Shown here: positions 41,935 through 51,913 of the stretch, one piece after another | Layout of the letters: each line of letters starts with the position of its first letter | How positions within the stretch are numbered: position 1 is the first letter of the stretch | From: Acanthosepion lycidas | Taxonomy: Eukaryota > Mollusca > Cephalopoda > Sepiida > Sepiidae | Direction of reading: 5' to 3' | DNA: 64,000 bases | NCBI GenBank assembly: GCA_963932145.1 | Contig: OZ010593.1 | Span: forward strand, 29,431,396-29,495,395 | Notes under the pieces: model-generated | What the model was told of the DNA's origin: nothing | The model's input: the letters and a program-made list of their open reading frames with translations, nothing else | The model's database searches: none | Position numbers and translations under genes: made by a program

Positions 41935-43480
41935 TTTTTTATGTGCTGTGTCTGTTTAGAACATGGACAATCATGGCTCTCTACTTTGGAATGGGATCAC
42001 ACATATATCGACAGGATGAGGGCTTGGCAATGGGCTCACCATTATCACCAGCAATGGCAAATATATACATGGAATACTTTGAGGAAATGGCATTAGAATC
42101 TATATCTCTAAAGCCAATTATATGTTTAAGGTACATAGATGATACCTTCATACTCTGGCCACACCAGAAAGATGTTCAGGTTCTACTGGACCATGTGAAC
42201 TCAATAAGATCTTTGATACAGTTCACAATGGAGAACGAGAGTAACAACACACTCCCATTCCTGGATGTTCTAATATCTCGAACAGAGCATGGGTTCAAGA
42301 CATTTGTATATCGTAAACCAACATTCACAGGACAGTACGAAAATTTCAACTCCCACCATCCATACAGCGTAAAGAAAGGGATCATCCATTGCTTACAACA
42401 CCAGGCAAAAGTCATAAGTGGCAACCCAGAGATATTAGATGAAAAAATTGGTCAGTATAAGTAGTACCCTATAACGTAACAACTACCCTGGGTACATGGC
42501 AGCAGCCCCAAAAATCTGGGATAGGTTGGTACAGGAGGAGGAGGACAACACTCAGAAAACAGTCTGCCTGCCTTATGTGAAGGGGTTATCAGAGAAAATA
42601 CAAAGGATCTGTGGTCTATATAACATCATGACAACCTTCAAAAGCTTGACGACACCGCAGATATCTCTCCCGAGTAAGACACCCCATAGAGGAGAACATG
42701 ACTAAAGACTGTGTGCATGCTATCCTGTGCAGTTGCGAAAAGAAATATAAAGGGGAGACAGGCCGCCCCTTTAAAGTAAGGCTTCAAGAACACCAGAAAG
42801 CTGTAACACGAGGGGAAGTGGAAAAATCAGGCATGGCTGACCACATATGGAAAGAGAAGGGAGATCAACGCCCAATGTGAGATCAGGTTGAGATCATAGA
42901 CAAGGAACACCATTGGAAAATTCATAAACTTAAGGAATCAGCACATATGCTAGGCCACAAAAATCTCCTGAGTCGACCAAGCATAGAAATGAATACAATA
43001 TGGGAACCAGTAATAAGGCGTGCCAGAGAAAAGCGATAATAACAACAAAAGTTGCAATATGACCTCTGGTAAAAATATGGATTGATAACATCAAAAATTG
43101 CAATATGAGCACTGGTAAAAATGGTTGCTGAAGACATTAGGTTTATAATACCGAGAAATTCATACACAGATCTCCTCAGAGATTCATGGCACAGTGGATA
43201 AAGGTGTTGGTCAGATCCAGGGACAGGACCCAAAGAGTGTGATTTCAATACCCGATTAAGGCAGTGGAGAACTTTCAGAGTGAAATTAACAGGAGATAAC
43301 TGATAACTGACATCCATTAAACACAGCACGTGGAACTAGAACAGTCTACCCCAGTGAGCGAAATAAAGGGTTCAGTTCGACATTCCAACCACCTGAAGAA
43401 GGCCGGAGCTTACAACAGCCGAAATGTTGTAATAAATATGGCAACAAAGATGAGGACAATAGTCCGAATAATGTAAATAA
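41935..43480 (+). mobile_element. Penelope-like element with RT and GIY-YIG endonuclease
   Basis: The frame at 41,943-42,464 (173 codons) contains HIYRQDEGLAMGSPLSPAMA, NIYMEYFEEM, ICLRYIDDTFILWPHQKDVQ (catalytic YIDD), IQFTMENESNNTLPFLDVLI, FKTFVYRKPTFTGQYENFNS and HHPYSVKKGIIHCLQHQAKV, the C-terminal half of a Penelope-type RT. After a stop, PYVKGLSEKIQRICGLYNIM, TTFKSLTTPQISLPSKTPHR lead into the endonuclease (42,698-43,040): CVHAILCSCEKKYKGETGRP, KVRLQEHQ, then HHWKIHKLKESAHMLGHKNL, LSRPSIEMNTIWEPVIRRAR and a stop. The 3' tail (43,390-43,475) carries CCTGAAGAAGGCCGGAGC, then ACAACAGCCGAAATGTTG. The N-terminal RT is missing. At least three in-frame breaks (stops near 42,462 and 42,878, a frame change before 42,698). 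Confidence 0.85.
43180..43290 (+). repeat. tRNA-like SINE segment inside the PLE 3' region
   Basis: TGGCACAGTGGATAAAGG (43,189-43,206) fits the box A consensus TRGCNNAGYGG exactly. GTGATTTCAATACCCG (43,239-43,254) is a weaker box B. The spacing of about 50 bp is tRNA-like. Either a SINE inserted in the PLE 3' region or a tRNA-like part of that region. Confidence 0.45.
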
Positions 43481-44495
43481 TGTACATAATACCTCATCTC
43501 AGAAATATAGACATTTACTTTTATAATGAATAGTTTTTTTTATTTAAAAAATATCTGATAAAATATTATTTTTGTAATAACCACAAATTCATGGCTAAAT
43601 TTTACTTGAAAAAAATGTCAAAGTCACAAATTTTTACATTTCCATAAATATACATTTCCACTGAAAAAAAGTTTTTACAAAGATTCCAACACAAACAGGA
43701 TTGTCTTTAAAAAAGTACTTTAGTTTTCAGGAAAATTTTTCATGTGTTGAAATCTTTAAACATTTTTATTTTTTTAAATGATCATTTTCTCAGTTTCATC
43801 TTTCTAGAACTGTAAAAAATAGGGACTAGAAATTTTATTTTAAATAATAGCTGTGAACTTCTGGTTAGTATTACTATTAGTAAAAAAAAAGAAAAATCTG
43901 AGATCTTCCTTAGTGAATGATCTCAGAATAAAATATGATTTTACAGAGATATATTACCCTCTTAATTAATTTAAAAACTGTTTAGAAAGAAAATAACAAT
44001 TTAAAAAAATAGGTGCAACTGAAATTAGCACTTCTGTCCCCACTCCCCAGTAGGCATAGGAGCCTCCCATGCTGTTGAGAGGTTCAGGGTAGTATGCACT
44101 GGCCTTGTCAATTGTTATAGTTATATAACTTGGGTAGAAAAAATAAATACAAATAGCAAAAAAACACTGCTGAAACTAGCCCTTTTGGGGCTCCAACGTT
44201 GTTGGGGATTGTTGTGTAGTACACAACATACCAGCCATGCAGATAAATGATGTGTATTATTGGTTGATGACTGACAATGTAACATCAGTTTAGAAATAAT
44301 AAAATAAAAAATGACAGATGACTATAAAAGAACTGAAAACAAATGGCAGAGGCCACAATCTCCCCTCCCATCCCAGTTGTGGGTTTCAGTGGTAAGACGC
44401 ACTGGCCCTGGATGATGCCAACAATATGGATATACATTGCATTTTATATATCTAGATTCTTTACACATTTGAATGGTTACAAACTGCCTCAAGTC
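43481..44495. other. No gene recognised
   Basis: AT-rich sequence. GCCCTTTTGGGGC at about 44,176 is a small hairpin. Nothing else. Confidence 0.4.
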
Positions 44496-44499
44496 TGGA

Positions 44500-44785
44500 G
44501 CCAATACTCTCATTCTTCTGTATTGGTCTATCTAAGAACAGCAATCCTTAACCTTTGTGTGCCATTGATTGGTGCCATGCATTTTATTCTTTCTGTGCAG
44601 CCTGGTAACGAATGGTCTGCGACCCAGTGGTTGGTGACCACTGCCTTACAACACACCGATTTTGAGACCAACACTGCCATAGTTAAGAGAGCCTCACTCG
44701 TTAACTCTAAAGTTTCTCTAATCTCCCTTGAGTCTTTGGGTGAGCTTTCTGCGTATCAGTTATTGGGGCCAATACTCTCATTCTA
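44500..44785. repeat. ~270-bp unit bounded by a 17-bp direct repeat
   Basis: GCCAATACTCTCATTCT occurs exactly at 44,500-44,516 and 44,769-44,785. The enclosed sequence has hAT-like features: CAGCAATCCTTAACCTTTGT near 44,538, and CTGCGACCC followed by CAGTGGTTGGTGACCACTG near 44,617-44,642. The repeat may be a long target duplication or the ends of a tandem duplication. The 147-codon plus-strand frame crossing it has no recognisable domain. Confidence 0.45.
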
Positions 44786-44811
44786 ACGTTCTACAAAAAA
44801 AAAAAAAAAAA

Positions 44812-45110
44812 TAGAGGCAGCAGAAATTTGGTTCTGCAGAAAGATGCTGAAAATTCTGTGAATGGAGCAAATAAGCAACAAGGAAAAAAACTCTTGTACT
44901 CAAAATCAGAAAATGACGGCTGAAATTCCTTAGACAGATGATGAGGGCATGAGAGAAAGGGAAATACAGTGTGTCACTTACATGATGAGCTTGTGCGAAT
45001 GGATGACTGAACCAGGTGAGAAGCCTTAGCAAAGGGAGAAAACTGCTAAGAGCCACACAAGATGCGGAGAGCCATGATTGCCTATGTTTTAAGAGCAGCA
45101 GCACATAGAA
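44812..45110 (+). mobile_element. LINE B C-terminal fragment, plus strand
   Basis: AEIWFCRKMLKI, MEQISNKE, VTYMMSLCEWMTEPG and MRRAMIAYVLRAA appear in shifting frames and follow the LINE B tail order. The fragment starts right after an A-run (44,796-44,812). Confidence 0.7.
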
Positions 45111-46440
45111 GAATGTTTTACAGTCTCTTCTATTCTCAACTGAAGAGCTAGTATGATCATTTTCATTGGCTCTTTTGTCTGCGAGAATGGTCATTTTCTT
45201 TTCTTGTTTGCAACAACCACTTGATGCAGAAGATAATGCTGAAAACATTTGCATCAACATTTCCAGAATTTCTCCTTTTTGTTCCTTAATGCTTTGTTTA
45301 ATTCATTCAGGTGTGTTTGATTGAAACAAAAGAGGAAAATGTTTTGTTTTTTTATTTTTTAATGGTGACGGATAATAATATATCAAACACCTAAGCAAAA
45401 TTCAGAATGTTAATAACTCTTCAAAATTGTAGACATTATAACCTGAAACCTTATTAGGCAATTCCCAGGGGTTTGAAACTAGAAGTAAAATCAATATTTT
45501 ATAAGATCTAAATGTGCTACATCAATTCAATGGCAACTAATTCCATCAAATGAAATAAAATATTTTCTTGGAGATTTTATTTGTCATTGAGAAAATTAAA
45601 CAAAACCAGATTTTAAAATTCTCATTAAAATATTGTCTTTGCTGATAATATAGATTTATTTTTAAAAAGGTTTTTCCTTTATTAATCATGAATACCTGAT
45701 AGCAAAATTCTAATCAGTTTGTCAATCTTTACTTGAAATAAATCTCCATTGTTATTTTATCTTATTTAAAAAAAGAAAATGGAGAGAAAAATTAACCATT
45801 TGTGTCAGCCAAACATTTCTGGTAAACAAATTGATTCCTTTGATAATCCAAATAAATAACTGCCACTTTCCACTTTAATTGCATTTTCATGAACCTATTC
45901 TATTTAAAAATATGTGCAGTGGAAATGGGCAAAAAAATAGGATTGACTTTATCAAAAATGTCTTCTTATAGCTCTGTCTCTAATTCTGAAAACATTCATA
46001 ATATTTCAAAGAGCTGTGCTGGTTTTGCACTAGCTTACAGCAGAATGATTCTACAGCCTTCACATTAGATGTATAATACATATGGAATATACATTTTTAT
46101 TTTGAAAACACTCACTTTGCATTCACTTTTTTCTCTGAGAACAGTGCAGTAAACTAAATTTGGCCACTTGGTCTAAAGGCTATTGAGCTGGGCTTTATTT
46201 TTTGTAGGGCAGGGGACTTATTTTTTGTGAAAACTGAAAAACAGATGGAAAAACAGAATACTCTACTTGAAATGGAATTCACAATTTTGAAATGAACATT
46301 TTGTTTTTCTAACAGAAATGTCAACTGCCATTTTAATTTGCTACTATGTTTTCCTTTCCTCACTCATCTGCCAAACATCAAAGGATAAAGTCTTTAATGT
46401 TTTAATACATTTACCTTACCTACTGTCTCCCTACAGTTCA
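45111..46440. other. No gene recognised
   Basis: AT-rich DNA without recognisable elements. The 160-codon minus-strand frame at 44,778-45,260 is largely the shadow of the LINE B fragment. Confidence 0.4.
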
Positions 46441-47356
46441 CAGTAGAACCTCATAGTAAGAGTGCACCATTATACAAGTAATTTGCTTTATGAGCTACCA
46501 TAAGTGAGCATTTTTGTATCGTAGGATGAATAAAAATTCACAGTATGAGCAACAGTCATATACGTGGAAGCAGTCGGTGACTGAAGTAAAGGGAAGCATA
46601 TTGCCAGCAGACGTCATCTATTTCTAAGGAACAACATGGTCAAAGGCAAGTGCATCTGTGAATGCCTAACATTCAGAACATTTATTCATTTTATTGGAGA
46701 AAATTCTTCAATACATTTATCACGGATAATATCACCTACCAATGGCCTCCCTTTTCTGATGAGCACGGAGAGGAGCTAACAACAGGCATGGTGGAGGTAA
46801 AGGAACTAGCCAAGGAGGAAAGTGTGTCGAAGGTTGTCCCTACAAGTGAGATCAAAGAAGTGCTGGTGATGTGGGGAAAAAGGGCACAACTTTGTGGAAA
46901 AATACCAACCACAAAAATTAAGTGCAAGTCATGCAGCTGCTTTGTTCAGTGAAAATTATGTTGAATATTTTTTTGGTATTTGAAGTCAAGAACAAAACAG
47001 ATTTCTGTTTGATAAGTTTCTAAAGACACAACCTGCAAGTTCCGAAAGCAAATCAAATGCCACTAAAGTCTTTAAATTCTGAGTGGAAATGCCAGAAACT
47101 TTCTTATAAAATGTTTGTAGATTAATAAAAGCTGTTTCTTTCTTTCTCTCTTATGTTCTTCTTACATGTACTTTTTTTCATTTCTTACTGTCCATTTTCT
47201 ATTTTTTAAAATAGACATTTTGGATGCTTTGTGGGAACTGAGATGGATTAATTAATCTTCCATTAATTTCAATGGAAAAATGCTTTGTAATACCTGTAAT
47301 TTGCAGTACAAGCTCAGTCTGAGAACTAATTAAACTCGTACTGTGAAGTCCTACTG
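46441..47356 (+). mobile_element. pogo/Tigger-type transposon, deleted, C-terminal transposase part
   Basis: The left end CAGTAGAACCTCATAGTAAG and the inverse of the right end CAGTAGGACTTCACAGTACG form terminal inverted repeats with four mismatches in 20. TA follows at the right (47,357-47,358); CA, probably mutated, precedes at the left. Inside, EHGEELTTGMVEVKELAKEE, PTSEIKEVLVMWGK (46,762-46,880) and, after a frame change, LKSRTKQISV (46,982-47,011) resemble the acidic C-terminal tail of Tigger-type transposases. The catalytic domain is absent; 916 bp against more than 2 kb for complete relatives. A cut-and-paste DNA transposon, internally deleted and inactive. Confidence 0.75.
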
Positions 47357-48050
47357 TATTTAGAAACCAAGGTTTACAAAGTTTGCTTAATTTAATTAAA
47401 AAAGACAAAACAAGTAATAGTGAGGAGGAGACAAGAGCTTTCTTTTCCCTATCACACATGGTGATGGAGGTGGGGGGCAGTTTATCATTTCAGAAAGTCA
47501 AATTTTATGAATTAGACATTTTTCAATAAAGTGACCAAATAATAATGTAGGTTTTTGTAACAAAAAGCTACATTATTTTGTCTCTAGATGACTTGTTGAG
47601 CTACTTTTCTGTAGATTTTGCTGCTTTCACTTAATTCTTATTTAGGATTGTAGAATTCTTTGCAAGGGTTGTCCCAGAAATTCATCAAGTTAGATGAAGA
47701 GCAGAAGTATGAGGTACAAAACCCTATCAAGCTGGAGCAACTTCTTATTCAATGGGTGGATATTCCAGTTTGTAAAATTTTTCATTTTCCTTTGATTTTC
47801 TTGTTTTAATAACATTTATATCTTATTATATTTTCCCATTAATTATTACAATGAAGCAAAAACAGAAATCTATGCCAAAATTGGGAAAAAAAACAGAATT
47901 TCCTTAATCCTGAAATGGAATAAAGGAAAATTTGAAATGGTCCCTCTACAGTTGTCTAAAATAATTACTGTCATTAATTTTTATAATAAACCAGCAAACT
48001 TCATTTTTCTGTTCCTTCCCCAAAATATCAGCTTCTAAAATATTTATTAT
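47357..48050. other. No established gene; weak plus-strand exon candidate
   Basis: At 47,653-47,770 the frame NSLQGLSQKFIKLDEEQKYE, VQNPIKLEQLLIQWVDIPV follows a possible 3' splice site (pyrimidine-rich TTTCACTTAATTCTTATTTAG, then GATTGTAG). Lys/Glu-rich, about 39 codons; no clear donor. Recorded as a weak exon candidate only. Confidence 0.25.
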
Positions 48051-48052
48051 TA

Positions 48053-48126
48053 TTAGGTTGGTGCAAAAATAATGTCGATTTTTGACGTTAAAAAATACGT
48101 CAAAAACTGATATTATTTTTGCACCA
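48053..48126. mobile_element. Palindromic mariner-type MITE, variant with a different inner stem
   Basis: Starts TTAGGTTGGTGCAAAAATAA with TA before it (48,051-48,052), but the inner arms are GATTTTTGACGTTAAA and TACGTCAAAAACTGAT, not the GTTTTCTCACATAT of the other three copies. The right terminus stops at TTTTGCACCA without the last CCTAA. Confidence 0.8.
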
Positions 48127-48544
48127 TGCAAAAGAAAAAATCTATAGCTCATATTCCAGAAAAATATATCAGCAAAAAAACACGTATTGAAAATCAAAAC
48201 AAAAAATTCTTCACAGTAGGATTAATATATTAACAAAAAAAGTTAAGAGGTTCAGGTAAAACATAAAATTGTTAAGCTTTAAAGCATAATATCTGATTTA
48301 GCACCTGCTTTTTATTTCAAAATACCCAATTTGCTATGATTAGACCATTTTTTTCCCAGACAAATGAACCAATTTAAGTGATGTAATGATGGCATATATA
48401 TAATCAAACAGCTCCAAAAATTTGAATATTGCTCCAATAGAAAATTCTATACCTTTTATTAATAATAAAGACAAAAGGAAAACTTATCTTAGCCTTTTAA
48501 CTTTATTATTCATATTGTTGTTTTATAGATATAATCTATCTGAA
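48127..48544. other. No feature recognised
   Basis: AT-rich DNA. Confidence 0.4.
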
Positions 48545-50010
48545 AATTTTTACACATACCTTTTTACATAAATAGCATTTGACCACATCAATAGACTTCC
48601 TTTTCTCATCCATTGGAAACTGCCTTGAATCCACTGAATTCATTGATCTAATATAGGAACTTTATCAATTCACACAATTTTACATGTTTAGTGAGGACCT
48701 CAATGAGGAAACATTTCAAAACCTCACTTGGAGTATGACAAAAAAAACTAAGAGCCTCAGTCTATTTTATCATTTTCTAGACTATGCCCAGTGCATTTAT
48801 AAACATGGATGTTTATAGATGAGTACTGATCAATTCAACATTCTATACTGCCTCCCAAACATATATATCAATAGAAGTCAATGATCTTGATTTTACTCCC
48901 AAGGCCAATGTACTGACGATGAAGGGGGCTATACTGATGATATAGGTATTCATTGGTGGGTTAAGAATGATTTTGAACAGTAAATCAGCATCCTCTACCA
49001 ATCATTCCAAGAAACAGAACCCTTTCCAAACTAGAAACTATGATCTGAAATTGAAATGAAAGTGGTAATGGCACTTACTCTGAATTCATCATAAACATTC
49101 AGGGTACAGAATTAGTAAATATTAAACATTTCCCAGTACCATGGAATATGGATCAGTTATAACAAACATAAAGGATAAAGAAACTGAACATAGAATACAC
49201 TGCACCAAAAGTAGTTTTTTTCAACACTGCAAATTGCTACAAAACCAAAATATTAAACTGAAAACTTGAGTCATGTTCATAAATAACCTCATCAGATTCA
49301 GACTTTCATATGGATATCATGCATGGATCCAAACACATTCAGAAATATCTGAACTGTCACCTGTATACAACCAATTTCTAAGATTAATGGTTAAAAATGG
49401 CTTTGAGCAAATGAAGCCTGAGAGTCTTGGTGAAGACCATCCTTCTTTGTGGACTAGCACTGCAGAATCACAAACAAGGAACTGTAACAGGTAACAGAAA
49501 CAACATTGAAACTTTCATATGGATGTCATGCAGGGTGATTCAGATATGTCTAAGCTGTCAGCTGTATACAACTATTTTCTAAGATCAATAGTTAAAAATG
49601 GCTCTGAGCAAGTAAAGCCTGAGAATTTTGGCAAAGACCATCTTTCTTTGAACATTTTGGACTTGCATTACAGAATCATTAACAATAAACTATACCAGAT
49701 AATAGAAACTAAATCATTTGAAGAGTTTCAACTGCAGCAACAATTAAAATGGATATCACGTGTAACTTGAAGAAAAAAAATATGATATAATCAAGATATT
49801 GACATTCCACACTGCTTCTAACAAAAATTAGGAAAGAAACCCCCATGAATACTGGAAAGAACAATAACAGCTACTGGACTTGAGAAACGTATCTTACTGA
49901 AAAATTGTTTTAAGAGAAAGATTTCATATATTTCAACTTAAAGTAGCACTATTTGGTCAATGAATGCTGAATGTTTCCCTATAAAAAAATGGCAAATATT
50001 ACCATTGTCA
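48545..50010 (+). mobile_element. LINE C, longest copy, with an internal tandem duplication
   Basis: Decayed RT-like sequence comes first: YTDDIGIHWWVKNDFE at about 48,931-48,980 (the TDD active-site region), VPWNMDQL near 49,140, and RLSYGYHAWIQTHSEISELS at 49,290-49,355. The segment coding (S/L)YGYHAW...VYNQFLRLMVKNGFEQMKPE (49,285-49,440) is repeated at 49,505-49,650 as VYNYFLRSIVKNGSEQVKPE. The frame then runs into FEEFQLQQQLKWISRVT and the 3' untranslated part. No intact frame; upstream RT motifs are too decayed to assign a clade. Confidence 0.7.
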
Positions 50011-50149
50011 GTCACATTGTCATTCACGGGAGGTTAGTATTTTATTAAAGAATGGATTTTCTCTTCTATACTGAACTATCATTCTGTATATAAATAAATA
50101 TAAAATCCAGGGATGTGTTGAATTCATTTACTTTCAAATTTTCTAACAT

Positions 50150-50390
50150 TCTATACTACTCCAAATAAAACATTAGGAAGGAAACCCCTGTTAATACTGG
50201 AGAGATGAATAACAGCTACTGGACTTGAGAAATGGTATTTTCCTGAAAAAGATTGGTTTTAAGAGAAAGATTTTCTAAATTTCAACTGATAGTAGTACTT
50301 GATGCTCAGTTAATAAATACTATACAAAATGTTACCGTTAAGCAAACAATTAATATTACTGTTACCATGTGAACCATTTGTACAACTTTC
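50150..50390 (+). mobile_element. LINE C, extra 3' fragment
   Basis: AAACATTAGGAAGGAAACCC, TGTTAATACTGGAGAGATGA, TAACAGCTACTGGACTTGAG and GGTTTTAAGAGAAAGATTTT repeat 49,825-49,925 in direct orientation, about 345 bp downstream. Confidence 0.7.
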
Positions 50391-50574
50391 TTTAAATGTA
50401 TAAGGAGCAGAGGAAAGACTTTTTTCTTTTACTGTAAGGGGTTAAGCCAATGTGAATGTCAATGCAGCATGATTTTTTTTTCTAAGAAGGGAACTGGCAA
50501 GTATCCATGTATAATAAGGAATCACCTGTGTTATACAGATTGTTGATAATAGTATAGGATTTAAATCCTATGTA

Positions 50575-51849
50575 TCAGGTCATCCCATAAGCTCTATCCG
50601 AATTTTTAATAAAGAAAACAAGTGACCAAATGTTACATTACAGATTCAATCAACAATGTATTTTCCCTAATTATCTATGACTTCCTTCCATCTATTAACA
50701 AGCATACTAATTCCATTACTGTAAAAATCTTTTGGCTTTGATTCAAAGAACTCACAAATGTCAGTTTTAACCACTTCCTGTGTTACAAAAGCTGTTTCTT
50801 CCAAATGATTCTGTAAGCTACAAATGGTAGTCTGAAGGAGCAAGATTGGGAGAATAAGGTGGATGAGGAATTTTCTCCCAACCAAGTTCTTCGATCTTTT
50901 GTGACGTGATTCTTGCTGTGTGGGGTCACGCATTGTCCTGATGAAACATCACCTTTTTTTGATTCACTAGAGCAGGTCTTTTTTTCCTCAAAGCTTGGTT
51001 CAAACACTCTAATTGCTGACAGTATATTTGAGCATTAATTGTTGCATTAGGTGGTAAGAATTCAAAGTGGATTATTTCTTGGCGATCCCACCAGATTGAA
51101 AGAAGAACCTTTTGCCCATGAAGTTCCCTTCTAGGCTGTGGCTGGGGTCCTTCCCCTTTACCAAGCCACTGTCTACGATGCTTAACATTTTGATAAAAGA
51201 TCCATTTTTCATCGCCAGTCACAAGTCTATCCAAAAAAGGTGAAACAAGTTGGCAAGAATGGAGAGAAGAGCAGATGTCAACTCGGGATTTGAGGTTATT
51301 TTCAGACAATTCATGAGGCACCCATTTTCCAAGTTTAAGAACTTTTACAAGTTGTTGAATATGATGATGAACAGTTGTATGGTTTGAACTGAGAACCACT
51401 GCCAATTCCTCAACTGATAAAGCAGGATTTTCTTCAAGGGCTGCTTCAAGAAGCTTTTCATCAAACTCAACTGGACGTCTGGTTCGATCTTCATCTTCAA
51501 GGGTGAAATCTGCACCTCTGAATTTTTCAAACCATCTTCTGCAAGTTCTTTCATTCACACATTCCTCTCCATAAACTGAGTGAATGTTTCTAGCTGATTC
51601 AGCTGCTGAGTTTCCTTTCTTGAACTCATAAAGCATTATGTGCCTCAAATGATTCTTGAGTACTTCCATGTTAGCAGGGTTTTAATCAAACAAAATTTAA
51701 TTTTATTGTTCTCTGAAATAAAATTTGATCAGTTTAAATGCATCTAAACATAAAAATAATGTTCAGCTCCATTAGACATTATAAAATACTCTTTAAATTT
51801 CGTTCATTTTAACAAAAAGTTAAAATTCGAACAGAACTTATGGGATGAC

Positions 51850-51853
<4 letters not shown>
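50575..51853 (-). mobile_element. Nearly complete mariner transposon, 1,279 bp
   Basis: Terminal inverted repeats: left TCAGGTCATCCCATAAGCTC, right (inverse) TCAGGTCATCCCATAAGTTC, with three mismatches over about 32 bp. TA duplications lie at 50,573-50,574 and 51,854-51,855, the latter being the start of a long (TA)n tract. The length matches the usual ~1.28 kb of mariners. The transposase gene is on the minus strand and almost whole. The ends differ from the TTAGGTTGG MITEs, so this is not their partner. Confidence 0.95.
50667..51669 (-). pseudogene. Mariner transposase (DD34D type), lightly broken
   Basis: The start ATG is at 51,667-51,669: MEVLKNHLRHIMLYEFKKGN SAAES... An HTH region (YGEECVNERTCRRWFEKFRG, residues about 32-51) and a second helix region (LSVEELAVVLSSNHTTVHHH) bind the ends. 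LVTGDEKWIF (about residue 150) holds the first catalytic Asp, MFHQDNA (about residue 245) the second, and PHPPYSPNLAPSDYHL the third, giving the DD34D arrangement. One TGA interrupts the frame right after HQDNA, where relatives have Arg (NARPHT; CGA to TGA). A small deletion after DYHL shifts the frame into SLQNHLEETAFVTQEVVKTD and FYSNGISMLVNRWKEVIDN, the family's usual end. About 330 residues in all, close to the usual 345. The enzyme cuts and pastes the element at TA sites. Confidence 0.9.

Positions 51854-51854
<1 letters not shown>

Positions 51855-51909
<55 letters not shown>
51855..51909. repeat. (TA)n microsatellite
   Basis: About 27 TA units starting at the target duplication of the mariner copy. 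Confidence 0.95.

Positions 51910-51913
<4 letters not shown>

Noticed and set aside
44343-44786. 147-codon plus-strand frame
   Set aside because: It crosses the 17-bp direct repeat and hAT-like sequence, and shows no recognisable domain or coding-like composition.
50577-51853. The mariner copy as the source of the TTAGGTTGG MITEs
   Set aside because: Its ends (TCAGGTCATCCC) do not match the MITE ends, so another mariner must be responsible.
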